A stretch of DNA of 64,000 nt from Acholeplasmataceae bacterium UBA6150 (GTDB taxonomy: Bacteria; Bacillota_I; Bacilli_A; Acholeplasmatales; UBA5453): assembly GCA_002423145.1 (NCBI GenBank), contig DIUU01000003.1:1-64000 (forward strand), given 5' to 3'. The notes below the pieces were generated by a model. That model saw only the letters and a list, made by a program, of their open reading frames with translations. It had not been told where the DNA came from and ran no database searches. The translations under genes were made by a program, and so were the position numbers. Shown here piece after piece: positions 45,083-55,068 of this stretch; positions within the stretch are counted from its first letter, which is position 1, and each line of letters begins with the position of its first letter.

Positions 45083-47062
45083 ATGAAGCGTATTAAAGAC
45101 AAAGGATATATCCTTTTAACCATACTCACATTCGTCGTCTTGACAATGTTAAATCGAGTGATGGTGACAACACAATTTTTCAATCCTGGGATGAACTTAT
45201 ACTATGAAACGATGGGTATAAGAATCAATGCTTGGGTCGGTGATTTGGGTCTACTGTTTTTATTGGTAGGGCTGTTTTTACTCATATTCAAAAACAAAAA
45301 AACATTTACATTATCGGTATTGGTTCTCGGTATCTTATTATCGGTATTGGTTTTCTCCCTTAAAATATACCAATTTTATTATGGAACTGCGTTTTCGTTC
45401 TTTAATGCAAGAACATTCTCCAATAGTGCCCCAGTACTAGGTCAACAATTAACCATCCACTTGTGGCGAAATCTATTCAGAATGGGACAATACATCGCTT
45501 TAATTCCAGCATTCATATTTATATATCTCACAGTTGTCTTATTTATGCATAAACCATTTAAAGATAACCCCAACTGGTCATATTCTGCGAAGCGCAGAAA
45601 GATCGCATTGAGTGCGTTGATGGCTGGATTACTGATGACCACATTCTCACAATTGGTCTATTATAACCACATTAAAAATACCTTTTATGCAGAACACCGT
45701 AACGCATTAAAAGGCGTTCAAACCATGGGAATCTATAATTATTATTTGGTCGACTTAATCAGCTACACTGTCATTCCTCAAGGCAATTTAGTGTTGGATA
45801 GCAAACCCGATTTAAAAGCGGATATCGATACATTCATTGAAAATTCGAAATTGGATTGTCCTTTGAATTATGAAAATACCCCAAGTTGTGACAACAGTGA
45901 ACTAACTGGGATTTTTGAAGGTAAAAAATTAGTGATTTTCCAACTAGAAGCTTTAAATGACTATATGATAAACCTATCGGTTGAAATCGATGGCGTAGAT
46001 TATGAAATCATGCCATTTATGAATCAAATCGCGAATTCAAGTGAAACCTTGTATTATGATAATTTTTATTCCAATTTTGGTGTAGGAAAAACCAGTGACG
46101 CTGAATTTGCCGGATTGACAGGGTTATACCCAACCGGACAAATTGTGACCTACTTTGATTATTTAACCAACGGTTTTGAAACCATCCCTACGCTTTTTAG
46201 AGATAAAGGCTATACCACCTATGGCGTAAACGGATCAAATGAATCCTTTTACAAACGTTTTGTTAACTATGAGCTTCTTGGGTTTGATGAATTTGTACCA
46301 GCAGAAAGATTATTGGCAGAAAACTACTGGGATCCTGAAACCCAAACCATCAATGGGTGGGTTGACGATACCATCATATTTGATTATGTAACAGACCTTT
46401 TACAAAAAGACGAAGACCAATTCATATTTGCGTTATCCACTGTCACCCATACACCTTACTTCGATGTGGATGGCATCACAGGCATCAATGTGTGGGAAGA
46501 AGTCATTCTACAAGATTTAGGCAATTACTTTGACTTTAATCGCCGTTTTGACATGGTTTTCGAGGCATTTTTCAATAATCTAGAATCCATGGGTCTATTA
46601 GAAGATACGATATTCATGATGTATGGTGATCACCACGGGAATATGACGATGTCCGATTTAGATCAAATATTTCCAGAACTAACCCACGGGGATTATCAAG
46701 CTTTACAACACAATGTACCATTCATGATTTACGCTCCAGGGATGGATTTAAGCCAATACAATTTAAATACATCGATGGTCCGTGGTCAAGCCGACATTAA
46801 ACGTACTGTCAGTAACTTATTCAATCTCGATGAAGTGTATCATTTTGGTGTTGAAATCACGTCCAATAACCGTTCATTTAGTTATAATCCGATGACGCTA
46901 GATTTATTCACTGACGATTATCACATGATTGTCCCGATGCTCTATGTATCGAACGAATCATATGCATCGGATGCTCAAAGCATCGCGGATTGGTTCTTAA
47001 AATATAAACTCATTAACGATGCGATTTTGAAATATCGTTATTTTGAGAAACCCATCCTATGA
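45083..47062 (+). CDS. LTA synthase-like phosphoglycerol transferase
   Basis: This 659-aa alkaline-phosphatase-superfamily enzyme has five membrane helices (about 8-30, 52-72, 75-95, 130-155 and 170-190) and an extracellular catalytic domain (about 280-640). The nucleophile Thr337 is in GVGKTSDAEF, Glu289 in FQLEAL, and MYGDHHGN supplies metal ligands. It should move phosphoglycerol from phosphatidylglycerol onto glycolipid. In a wall-less cell the product would be a lipoglycan-like polymer. GAGGT lies before ATG 45083. It overlaps rsmH by ATGA. Confidence 0.9.
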   Translation: MKRIKDKGYILLTILTFVVLTMLNRVMVTTQFFNPGMNLYYETMGIRINAWVGDLGLLFLLVGLFLLIFKNKKTFTLSVLVLGILLSVLVFSLKIYQFYYGTAFSFFNARTFSNSAPVLGQQLTIHLWRNLFRMGQYIALIPAFIFIYLTVVLFMHKPFKDNPNWSYSAKRRKIALSALMAGLLMTTFSQLVYYNHIKNTFYAEHRNALKGVQTMGIYNYYLVDLISYTVIPQGNLVLDSKPDLKADIDTFIENSKLDCPLNYENTPSCDNSELTGIFEGKKLVIFQLEALNDYMINLSVEIDGVDYEIMPFMNQIANSSETLYYDNFYSNFGVGKTSDAEFAGLTGLYPTGQIVTYFDYLTNGFETIPTLFRDKGYTTYGVNGSNESFYKRFVNYELLGFDEFVPAERLLAENYWDPETQTINGWVDDTIIFDYVTDLLQKDEDQFIFALSTVTHTPYFDVDGITGINVWEEVILQDLGNYFDFNRRFDMVFEAFFNNLESMGLLEDTIFMMYGDHHGNMTMSDLDQIFPELTHGDYQALQHNVPFMIYAPGMDLSQYNLNTSMVRGQADIKRTVSNLFNLDEVYHFGVEITSNNRSFSYNPMTLDLFTDDYHMIVPMLYVSNESYASDAQSIADWFLKYKLINDAILKYRYFEKPIL

Positions 47063-47967
47063 AACATTACAGTGTATTACTAAAAGAATCGATTGAAGCG
47101 TTAAACCTCAAAGAAAATGGCATTTACGTGGACGCGACCCTAGGTGGTGGCGGACACAGTGAAGCCATTTTATTGGCGTTAAGAGGCGGTCATGTCTATG
47201 GATTTGACCAAGACCAATATGCGCTAAACACCGCGAAAAACCGTTTAAAATTCTTCAAAAACTTCACAGCGATAGATTCTAATTTCGAGTTTATTGTTGA
47301 AAAACTCTCTGAACTGGGTGTCGATAAAATCGATGGTGTTGTCATGGATTTAGGGATGTCATCCTTTCAAATCGATGATGCGAGTCGTGGCTTTTCTTAT
47401 ATGAGAGATGCACAATTGGATATGAGAATGAATCAAAACCAAACCAAGACCGCCTATGACATTGTGAATCACGCTACATATGAGGAATTGGTGTATATTT
47501 TTGAGGTGTATGGTGAAGAAGACTTCGCCAAACCGATTGCGAAAAAAATCATCGAATTGAGACCCCTAAAAACAACATTTGATTTGGTGAAAATTACCGA
47601 TATGTATAAATACATGTCGAAATCTCACTCCGCTAAACAAGTCTTTCAAGCTTTGAGGATTGCTGTCAATGATGAACTTGGGGTTTTAGAACGCACTTTA
47701 CCTAAATTACTAACCATATTAAAACCTGAAGGTGTGCTGTCAATCATCACATTCCATTCGCTAGAAGATCGCATTGTAAAACACTTTTTTAAGACCTACA
47801 GTGAAGTCCATATACCCAAAGGGATACCGATGATCAACTTACCTACCCCACCCCTTCGTTTAGCAAATAGAAAACCGATATTACCTTCTGAAGCCGAGTT
47901 GTCTGAGAACAGTCGGTCTAACAGTGCGAAACTCCGTGTCGCGATTAAAAATGAGGTTAAAAGATGA
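47059..47967 (+). CDS. rsmH: 16S rRNA (cytosine-1402-N4)-methyltransferase
   Basis: This 302-aa RsmH (MraW) shows DATLGGGGHSEAIL (SAM loop), MDLGMSSFQIDDASRGFSY, and SIITFHSLEDRIVKHFF. It methylates C1402 in the decoding centre. In Firmicutes rsmH opens the division/wall cluster with mraZ, ftsL and pbp genes; here it lies between LtaS-like and PLD genes with ATGA overlaps on both sides, so the usual neighbours are gone. Confidence 0.95.
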   Translation: MKHYSVLLKESIEALNLKENGIYVDATLGGGGHSEAILLALRGGHVYGFDQDQYALNTAKNRLKFFKNFTAIDSNFEFIVEKLSELGVDKIDGVVMDLGMSSFQIDDASRGFSYMRDAQLDMRMNQNQTKTAYDIVNHATYEELVYIFEVYGEEDFAKPIAKKIIELRPLKTTFDLVKITDMYKYMSKSHSAKQVFQALRIAVNDELGVLERTLPKLLTILKPEGVLSIITFHSLEDRIVKHFFKTYSEVHIPKGIPMINLPTPPLRLANRKPILPSEAELSENSRSNSAKLRVAIKNEVKR

Positions 47968-49043
47968 AGCTCATCACTTATGGCAAACATGCTTTCAATG
48001 AAATCATTTTAGACATCGATCAGGCACAAAAACATATTTTTATTCAAATGTTCATATGGCGAGATGATTCCATTGGCAACCGCCTTTTAAACCATCTTTA
48101 TCAAGCGTTAGAACGGGGTGTTTTAGTCACCATTCAAAAAGATGCTTATGGATCGATATTTGAAAAAGCAGAAGAAAACAAACAAAGCCTATTCCATAAA
48201 GAAAAACAAAAAGGGATTCATTTTTTAACAAAAATCATCGACTGGGGTTATGCGGATTCCAGAAAACCACGGGGATATACACAACAACACAATCCACAGT
48301 TGTCTTCATTCTTAAACCACCCCAATCTAACCATCTCAACCACCATTTTAAAAGACCATACCAAGTTTTATGTCATCGATGATACGATTCTTTACATCGG
48401 TGGTGTCAATATCGAAGACAAAGAAAATGGAAAAGATATTCAAGGTAGAACCTACCTAGATTACATGGTAAGAATCGATTCAAAAATCGAAGTTGACTAT
48501 TTCTTATCCAGATTTAACCAACAAGTACCCTATGACTCAGCACGTAAAATCGACTATATTATGAACCGCAAGCTAGATTATAAGGTTGACCATGATTTAA
48601 CGCTTCTATTACAAAATGTTCAAAAACGGATCATCCTGCATATGGCTTATTTTGGTGCAAAAAACGCGATGAACGCCATTCAAACGGCGTTAAGCCGCGG
48701 GATTGAAGTGGTCATCGTGACCTCAAAGGTATCGAACTTACAAACCGAATATAACCTCTATTGGATGAATAAACTTCAGAATCAAGGCGCTAAAGTGTAT
48801 TTATATGAAGGTTTGGTTCACGCGAAAGCACTCTTGGTCGATGATACTTTGATTGTCGGGTCTACCAATTTAAACAACGCAGCGTATTACAAGCTTGGTG
48901 AATGCTCACTGGTGGTTAAAAATGATTTTTCTATCATTCAAAGTTTTCTTCAATCCCACGCAGAAATCATTCAAAATTCAACTGTCGTAAGACCCATTAA
49001 ATATCGTAAAATTCAAGCCTTATTTGAACGATTATTGAGCTAA
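47964..49043 (+). CDS. Phospholipase D-family phosphatidyltransferase/cardiolipin synthase-like
   Basis: This 359-aa protein has two HKD motifs: HTKFYVIDD near residue 132 and HAKALLVDD near 289, each followed by GG/GSxN. The two membrane helices of bacterial cardiolipin synthases are missing, so it may be a peripheral synthase or another phosphodiester enzyme. It overlaps rsmH by ATGA. With the LtaS-like gene upstream, lipid remodelling is a reasonable setting. Confidence 0.8.
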   Translation: MKLITYGKHAFNEIILDIDQAQKHIFIQMFIWRDDSIGNRLLNHLYQALERGVLVTIQKDAYGSIFEKAEENKQSLFHKEKQKGIHFLTKIIDWGYADSRKPRGYTQQHNPQLSSFLNHPNLTISTTILKDHTKFYVIDDTILYIGGVNIEDKENGKDIQGRTYLDYMVRIDSKIEVDYFLSRFNQQVPYDSARKIDYIMNRKLDYKVDHDLTLLLQNVQKRIILHMAYFGAKNAMNAIQTALSRGIEVVIVTSKVSNLQTEYNLYWMNKLQNQGAKVYLYEGLVHAKALLVDDTLIVGSTNLNNAAYYKLGECSLVVKNDFSIIQSFLQSHAEIIQNSTVVRPIKYRKIQALFERLLS

Positions 49044-49066
49044 AAGCGTGACAATTTCACGCTTTT
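49043..49066 (+). terminator. Terminator after the PLD gene
   Basis: AAAAGCGTGA pairs with TCACGCTTTT over a five-base loop, followed by ATTTTTG. Confidence 0.8.
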
Positions 49067-49108
49067 ATTTTTGTTATGGTATACTAAAAGTATAAAAGAG
49101 GTGTTAGT

Positions 49109-50131
49109 TTGGCAGAACAACGACTCACCAAAGGCCCTTTATTAGATGAACGTGGGAACCTCATCGAAGCGGGTTATCACGAAGATTTGATCCGTGCTTA
49201 TGACCGTAAAGACATTACCGTCAAAGGCATGCGGATCAAAGAATGGGATTACTATTATATTGGTAATCAAAAACATGGGATTGCTTTTACGGTGGCAGAT
49301 AATTCTTATATGTGGTTGGTTTCGATTACCACGTTTGACTTTGATTCGAAAAAAGAACACACCAAATCCTTGATGGGTTTTTTCCCTGTGAAGCGATTAA
49401 ATATGCCGAGTTCATCGCGTTTAGGTCACGTGGTTTTTCAAAAGAAGGGGTTTTCATTTGAATTCTTAATTGAAAATGACAAACGCCATTTGAAAGTCCA
49501 CATGGATCGATTTAAAGACAATCAAACATTGAATGCGGATATTATTTTAACTGAAAAAGAAAACACATCGATGGTCATCGCGACCCCATTTGAAATCAAA
49601 AGGTACTTTTATTACAACCACAAAATCAATCTCATGACGACAGAAGGCAGCTATACCATAGGACAAGACACCTATCCGTTAATCGATGCCTTTGGTACAC
49701 TCGATTGGGGTAGAGGGGTATGGACATATAAAAATACGTGGTATTGGTCAAGTGCCTCTGGTATCAGTGGTAGTAAGCGCGTTGGATTCAATTTAGGCTA
49801 TGGGTTTGGAGACACTTCCAAAGCCAGTGAAAATATGTTTTATTATGATGGTGCTTGTTATAAATTTGAACAGGTTGTCTTCAATATTCCAAAGAAGAAT
49901 GATCAATTCGATTATTTAAGCCCGTGGACATTCACCTCTGAACAAGGGGACATTGAATTGTGGTTTCAGCCGATACTCGATCGCCATAGTGCGTCCAATG
50001 TTGTGGTTATTAAATCAATTCAACATCAAGTATTTGGTAAATTCAGCGGCTATTTTATACTACCAGATAAGCGTAAAATTGAAATACATGACGTCATGGG
50101 ATTTGCTGAACGTGTTGTGAATCATTGGTAA
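49109..50131 (+). CDS. DUF2804-family protein
   Basis: This 340-aa protein matches the DUF2804 pattern: an N-terminal LLDERGNLIEAGYHEDLIRAYDR, a MRIKEWDYYYIGNQKHGIAFTVADNSY core and later LDWGRGVWTYKNTWYWSSASG. The function of the family is not established; it has a lipocalin-like beta fold by pattern. The start is TTG 49109 after GAGGTG. It is a single gene with its own TATACT -10 and a terminator at 50139-50158. Confidence 0.85.
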   Translation: MAEQRLTKGPLLDERGNLIEAGYHEDLIRAYDRKDITVKGMRIKEWDYYYIGNQKHGIAFTVADNSYMWLVSITTFDFDSKKEHTKSLMGFFPVKRLNMPSSSRLGHVVFQKKGFSFEFLIENDKRHLKVHMDRFKDNQTLNADIILTEKENTSMVIATPFEIKRYFYYNHKINLMTTEGSYTIGQDTYPLIDAFGTLDWGRGVWTYKNTWYWSSASGISGSKRVGFNLGYGFGDTSKASENMFYYDGACYKFEQVVFNIPKKNDQFDYLSPWTFTSEQGDIELWFQPILDRHSASNVVVIKSIQHQVFGKFSGYFILPDKRKIEIHDVMGFAERVVNHW

Positions 50132-50138
50132 CTAAAAG

Positions 50139-50158
50139 TCGTGGAAACACGATTTTTT
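50139..50158 (+). terminator. Terminator after the DUF2804 gene
   Basis: TCGTG-GAAA-CACGA (50139-50152) is a stable tetraloop stem followed by six T. Confidence 0.8.
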
Positions 50159-50173
50159 CTTTATCTAATAAAA

Positions 50174-50197
50174 AAACCACATGGCTAGATGTGGTTT
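50174..50197 (-). terminator. Terminator of the plsC-fur pair
   Basis: AAACCACAT (50174-50182) pairs with ATGTGGTTT (50189-50197); on the minus strand a T run follows. Confidence 0.8.
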
Positions 50198-50203
50198 ATT
50201 GGA

Positions 50204-50629
50204 TTAGTATTGTTTTTTCTTTCTCGCACCGATGGTAATACGGACATAATCGATTTGTAACTCTTTAAGTTCAGGAATTTGACGGATGAACTCGAAGACA
50301 TCGGTATTGTTGATTTCGGTGATTTTATTCGTATCTTTAACGACCACGTGGATATGGCTATCGGCGTTATGCATCGGGTTATCAATAGCGAGGTCATAGT
50401 ACTTCGTATCGTTAATGAATAGTTCAACCACGATCCGTTGCTCGATTAAAAAATCGAGGTTGTTGTAGATTGTAGATATATTCGTAAACCCTTTTTTCGC
50501 GAGCGCTGTTTGAATTTCCTTAAAGGTTAAATGGTTATTTTCAAGGACATCGATCATCGCTTTACGGCTGTTGGTGATACGAAGATTTTTTTTGCGTAAC
50601 TTATTGAAATAGGTTTCTCGAGAATCCAT
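50204..50629 (-). CDS. Fur-family transcription regulator
   Basis: This 141-aa protein has the winged helix (about 15-85, LRITNSRKAMIDVLENNHLTFKEIQTAL, ISTIYNNLDFLIEQ) and a dimer domain with His (DSHIHVVVKDTNKITEI). The paired CxxC zinc cysteines of Fur and PerR are absent, so structural zinc is lost. It may sense iron, peroxide or another metal; sequence alone does not decide. It is one base downstream of plsC, in the same transcript. Confidence 0.88.
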   Translation of the reverse strand: MDSRETYFNKLRKKNLRITNSRKAMIDVLENNHLTFKEIQTALAKKGFTNISTIYNNLDFLIEQRIVVELFINDTKYYDLAIDNPMHNADSHIHVVVKDTNKITEINNTDVFEFIRQIPELKELQIDYVRITIGARKKKQY

Positions 50630-51403
50630 TTAATTACCTCCTACGTAGTCACTATGCGTATTGTAGTATGCAGTAATTATCTTTTGAAGTTCTTCGGTGT
50701 TATAAGATAATGTTTCGTATTTAGTCTCTAAATGCTTCAATTGATAGGGAGACAAAATGTGCAGTTCTACGCATGGTTTACGCTTTAAGTACTTATAAAG
50801 CCCGGTTGGCTTCTTAAATATAAATACCATAGGTATTATATCAACATTCGCGTTAAATGCGAAACGAAATGCTCCTTTTTTAAATGGACGGATGTGGTCA
50901 CAGTACGGTCTTAGGGCCGCCTCTGGGAATACTGCGATCATATTATTGTTTTGAAGTTGTTCATTTAGAAGTGTTTGATAACGTAAAATACCCACTTTAG
51001 TGTCTGGTATCGGTGCCCCACCAACGATATGGAAGAGTTTACCAACGATGGGTAATCCCAAGTTTGTTTTTAACATGGTGTAGTAGATTCGTTTGGGAAA
51101 GAATGATGCTCCTAATAGGAAAGAGTCAAATTGATGGACATGGTTCGATACGATCACTGCGCCTTTATGACGATACGCTTTAAAGATGTGCTTGTTTCGA
51201 ACTCTAAACCTTAAGAAGAGGAAACCGTAAATATAGACAAAAACAATCTTGGCTACAAATACCAAGATTTTTGACAATATGCGTGTATGCCATTTTTGGC
51301 CAAAGTAATCGAAATTATCGTCTAGCTCGACTGGTTTCGCATCGATCGTTTTAAACGTATGTTCGCTTTCATCTTTGGGTTTCAAGTCGTCGTTCGGTTC
51401 CAT
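50630..51403 (-). CDS. plsC: 1-acyl-sn-glycerol-3-phosphate acyltransferase (PlsC family)
   Basis: This 257-aa membrane-linked acyltransferase makes phosphatidic acid. SNHVHQFDSFLL gives NHX4D near residue 86-92, and FPEAALRP is the acyl-acceptor motif. A membrane helix at about 45-65 anchors it. It is first gene of a two-gene minus-strand unit with the Fur-like regulator. Confidence 0.88.
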   Translation of the reverse strand: MEPNDDLKPKDESEHTFKTIDAKPVELDDNFDYFGQKWHTRILSKILVFVAKIVFVYIYGFLFLRFRVRNKHIFKAYRHKGAVIVSNHVHQFDSFLLGASFFPKRIYYTMLKTNLGLPIVGKLFHIVGGAPIPDTKVGILRYQTLLNEQLQNNNMIAVFPEAALRPYCDHIRPFKKGAFRFAFNANVDIIPMVFIFKKPTGLYKYLKRKPCVELHILSPYQLKHLETKYETLSYNTEELQKIITAYYNTHSDYVGGN

Positions 51404-51491
51404 GATTACCCCTTAAATATTGTGCACTTCTTATTTATTATATCATAGGTTTTCGCATTCATGTGTGACTATAAATAGTCATATTCTATGA

Positions 51492-51497
51492 TATAAT
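51492..51497 (+). promoter_or_regulatory. -10 box of the nadD operon
   Basis: TATAAT at 51492-51497 lies just ahead of nadD. The palindrome GACTATAAATAGTC (51467-51480) sits over the -35 position and could bind a regulator. Confidence 0.55.
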
Positions 51498-51512
51498 GAA
51501 TTGGGTGAGGCT

Positions 51513-52076
51513 ATGATATTAGTATATGGTGGGGCGTTTAATCCGCCAACCAAAGCACACAAAACCATTTTTGAAACGCTACTAAGTCGATATCAGCCAT
51601 CGCTTTTTGTCTTTATCCCTGTCGGGTCTAGTTATCCCAAATCAAATCTTGTCGATTTTGAACATCGAAAAGCGATGTTAGAACTCATGACGCAACACAG
51701 CAATTCGGTTTTGATTTCCGATATCGAACAACAATCGGCATTCAAAGGTACAGTCAAAGCGTTGGATTATTTCAAACAAACATACCAGGAACCTGTCAAA
51801 TTCGTTCTAGGTTTAGATAACCTCTTAGACTTACCCAATTGGATTGAATATGGTAGGCTACTATCGGAAAATGAATTCATTGCGATCGATCGGAATGGTT
51901 CGGCTTTAGAAGCCATTCGTACCCATTATCCAAACCACAAAAACCATTTTGATGTGATTGAACTTGACATTAAATCGTCATCCACAGCCTTTCGAAATGA
52001 TCCCATAAAAAACCAAGATATGATCGATGATGCCATCCTCGCTTATATTTTCAAGCATCACCTATACGGAGTGTGA
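51513..52076 (+). CDS. nadD: Nicotinate-nucleotide adenylyltransferase
   Basis: This 187-aa enzyme joins nicotinate mononucleotide and ATP. GGAFNPPTKAH is the nucleotidyltransferase signature, and SSTAFRND near 167 is the family's second motif. The start is ATG 51513 after GTGAGG; the longer frame includes that site. nadE, the next step of NAD synthesis, follows with a 5-base gap. Confidence 0.94.
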   Translation: MILVYGGAFNPPTKAHKTIFETLLSRYQPSLFVFIPVGSSYPKSNLVDFEHRKAMLELMTQHSNSVLISDIEQQSAFKGTVKALDYFKQTYQEPVKFVLGLDNLLDLPNWIEYGRLLSENEFIAIDRNGSALEAIRTHYPNHKNHFDVIELDIKSSSTAFRNDPIKNQDMIDDAILAYIFKHHLYGV

Positions 52077-52081
52077 TTCCT

Positions 52082-53944
52082 ATGTACCATGAAGGTTTTC
52101 TAAAATTAGCGTTGATTACCCCCAGCTTAGAAGTGGGTAATCCAGTATATAATGTCGATGAAATAGTAAAGACAATCAACACACTCTCTGTGGGAATTGC
52201 TTTATTACCAGAGTTGTCGATCACAGGGTATGCCTGTGGGGATTTATTTTATCAAGATAGTCTCATTATGACCGCTAAAAAACAATTAAACAGATTACTT
52301 GAAACCTCGACTTACCGAGGTGTTTTGGTCGTCGGCTTACCTTTAGATATCGAAGGCGTTCTCTATAACACCGCGATTGTCATTCAAAAAGATAAGATTT
52401 TAGGCATCGTCCCTAAAAAGTATTTACCGAATACCTATGAATACTATGAAAAACGTTGGTTCAATTCAGGACTAGACATTCAAATCAAAGAAGTCGAACT
52501 ACTCAATCAAGTGGTTCCGTTTGGTGATTTGATTTTTGAAGATAACGATAAAAACATCCGTTTTGGTGTTGAAATATGTCAAGACATGTGGACCAATTTT
52601 TCCCCAGGTAACGCCCTCGCACTCAACGGGGCGAATATGATTTTGAACTTATCCGCTTCCAATGAATATTTAGATAAAGAAGCATCGAGACGGATGGTTG
52701 TCGTTGAAAACTCCAGACGTAACGCTGGCGCTTATGTGTATGTGTCCTCCGGGATGATGGAATCGTCTTCCGATACGGTATTTTCTGGACACAATATGGT
52801 GGCCATCAATGGGCAATTACGAGATGAAAAATTCTTTAATACACCAAAGACACAAGTTTTGTTGACTGAGGTTGATTTTGGTGAAATTCATTTTACCAGA
52901 CGTCATGACACCAATTTAAAAGATGCACTACATCGTGTAAAGATGGATATCACAAGAGTCCCAGTTGAATTTAGTGATGATGTAGAGTTTACATTTTCAA
53001 AACCGTTGTATGATTTACCATTCGTACCGAAACCAAAACAGGCTAAAAAAGCCTTTGAGGATATTAAACGCATTCAAGTTCAAGCGCTTGCGAAACGCTT
53101 ATTACATGTCAATATGCCAACTCTAGTCATCGGTGTTTCTGGTGGATTAGATTCGACGTTAGCCTTATTGATTGCCCATGAAACCTATCAATTTTTAGGC
53201 TGGGATTCCAAAGGTATCTTAGGTGTGACCATGCCTGGCTTGGGCACTTCTGATCGCACCAAAAATAACGCGGTATTGTTGATGGAAAAGCTTGGTATTA
53301 CCCACCAAGAAATTTCGATTGTTGAAGAAACGCATAAACACTTCGAAATGATTAAACAAGATAAAGATCAAACTGACATCACCTATGAAAATACCCAAGC
53401 GAGAATTCGTACCATGACCCTCATGAACTTAGCGAATAAGCACCATGGGATTGTCTTAGGTACGGGTGATTTATCCGAAATCGCATTAGGGTTCATGACC
53501 TATAGTGGCGATCAAATGAGTATGTATGGCATCAATTCAGGGATTCCTAAAACGTTGGTTCGTTTTATGGTTGAAATGTATTCAACGGTCCATGTGGATT
53601 TAAAAGACCTCTTGATGGACATCGTTTTAACACCGGTATCCCCAGAACTCATCAAAGATCAAAAAACAGAAGACATCCTTGGTAAATACAAAATCAACGA
53701 TTTCTTATTACACCGTCTATTGCGTTGTGGCGATGAACCAGCCAAAATGGCTTTCTTATTAAAACAAGTGTTTAACTTAGAAACCGAAGAAGCGGTTACC
53801 CGAGTAACCTATTTCTTAAATCGCTTTTATAGCCAACAATTCAAACGTCAAGTTTTACCAGACGGTCCAAAAATTCTAGACATTTCGCTCTCACCACGAG
53901 GGGATTTCAGAATGCCTAGCGATATCAAAGTGGTGATTAAATGA
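52082..53944 (+). CDS. nadE: NAD+ synthase, glutamine-hydrolysing
   Basis: This two-domain protein is 620 aa. The N-terminal nitrilase-like amidase (1-280) has Glu in LLPELSITG, Lys in VPKKYLPN and Cys in GVEICQDMW. The C-terminal synthase (about 310-600) has the PP-loop GVSGGLDST. It makes NAD from deamido-NAD with glutamine as ammonia source. ATG 52082 follows GGAG at 9 bases. It overlaps mnmA by ATGA. Confidence 0.95.
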   Translation: MYHEGFLKLALITPSLEVGNPVYNVDEIVKTINTLSVGIALLPELSITGYACGDLFYQDSLIMTAKKQLNRLLETSTYRGVLVVGLPLDIEGVLYNTAIVIQKDKILGIVPKKYLPNTYEYYEKRWFNSGLDIQIKEVELLNQVVPFGDLIFEDNDKNIRFGVEICQDMWTNFSPGNALALNGANMILNLSASNEYLDKEASRRMVVVENSRRNAGAYVYVSSGMMESSSDTVFSGHNMVAINGQLRDEKFFNTPKTQVLLTEVDFGEIHFTRRHDTNLKDALHRVKMDITRVPVEFSDDVEFTFSKPLYDLPFVPKPKQAKKAFEDIKRIQVQALAKRLLHVNMPTLVIGVSGGLDSTLALLIAHETYQFLGWDSKGILGVTMPGLGTSDRTKNNAVLLMEKLGITHQEISIVEETHKHFEMIKQDKDQTDITYENTQARIRTMTLMNLANKHHGIVLGTGDLSEIALGFMTYSGDQMSMYGINSGIPKTLVRFMVEMYSTVHVDLKDLLMDIVLTPVSPELIKDQKTEDILGKYKINDFLLHRLLRCGDEPAKMAFLLKQVFNLETEEAVTRVTYFLNRFYSQQFKRQVLPDGPKILDISLSPRGDFRMPSDIKVVIK

Positions 53945-55068
53945 AAGTCATACTAGGTTTATCTGGCGGCGTCGACAGCAGTGTCGCTGCCATTAAACTT
54001 TTAGAACAAGGGTATGAAGTTGAAGCCGTATTCATGCGTAACTGGGATTCAGCAGCCAATCAGGATGTGTATGGAAACCCAACCGTCAACGATGACATGT
54101 GTGCCCAAGAAGTCGATTACCAAGACGCCCTAAAAGTAGCCAATCAAATTGGCATCAAACTTCATAAAGTCGATTTTACACAAGAATATTGGAATCAAGT
54201 ATTTCAGTATTTTTTAAGCGAATACAACCGTGGGAGAACCCCCAATCCAGATATTTTATGCAACACAGAAATCAAGTTTAAAGCCTTTCTCGATTACGCG
54301 AAAAGTTTAAATGCCGATTACATCGCCATGGGTCATTACGCGAAAACAGAGATGGTTAACGGAAAAATGCTTCTAAAACGCGCACACGATGACAATAAAG
54401 ACCAAACCTATTTTCTTTCACAACTGACAGAGACTCAAATCGAAAAAGCCTTATTTCCTTTAGGAGATATCGATAAACCAGAGGTCAGAGCGATTGCGAA
54501 AGCACACCAACTCGCTACAGCGGTGAAAAAGGATTCGACCGGGATTTGTTTCATTGGGGAAAGACAATTCAACCAGTTTTTAAGTAACTATCTCTATAAA
54601 AAACCAGGCAGAATGACCAAGCTCGATGGGACATTCATCAAAGCCCATGAGGGTTTGATGAATTATACCATTGGACAACGTAAAGGGTTGGGCATTGGTG
54701 GGTTAAAGGATTATGATTTAGAACCGTGGTTTGTTGTGGGTAAAGAGGTTACTGAAAACATTTTATTCGTCGAACAAGGGTTCCATCACCCGTATTTATA
54801 TTCCAATCGCTGTATTGTCAAAGACGTCGTTTGGCGTTATGATTCGGCCTTAGAGAATCGGACATTTACTGCGAAATTTAGATACCGTCAAAAAGATACC
54901 GACGTGTTTTTAAAATGGTTGGATCATACCACCCTTGAAGTCACGTATCCTAGCACCGTTAGAGCCGTTACCCCAGGACAAGCATGCGCCATTTATGAAG
55001 GTGATGTTTGTGTTGCAGGTGGGTTCATTGACACAGTATATATGAACGAAGAAAGAAGACATTATTGA
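53941..55068 (+). CDS. mnmA: tRNA-uridine 2-sulfurtransferase MnmA
   Basis: This 375-aa enzyme thiolates U34 of Lys, Glu and Gln tRNAs. It shows the PP-loop GLSGGVDSS, the catalytic Cys pair in PDILCNTEIKF and TGICFIGER, and the family's MNYTIGQRKGLGIGG. Overlaps with nadE and the following MFS gene show tight coupling. A cysteine desulfurase partner is not in this window. Confidence 0.96.
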   Translation: MKVILGLSGGVDSSVAAIKLLEQGYEVEAVFMRNWDSAANQDVYGNPTVNDDMCAQEVDYQDALKVANQIGIKLHKVDFTQEYWNQVFQYFLSEYNRGRTPNPDILCNTEIKFKAFLDYAKSLNADYIAMGHYAKTEMVNGKMLLKRAHDDNKDQTYFLSQLTETQIEKALFPLGDIDKPEVRAIAKAHQLATAVKKDSTGICFIGERQFNQFLSNYLYKKPGRMTKLDGTFIKAHEGLMNYTIGQRKGLGIGGLKDYDLEPWFVVGKEVTENILFVEQGFHHPYLYSNRCIVKDVVWRYDSALENRTFTAKFRYRQKDTDVFLKWLDHTTLEVTYPSTVRAVTPGQACAIYEGDVCVAGGFIDTVYMNEERRHY

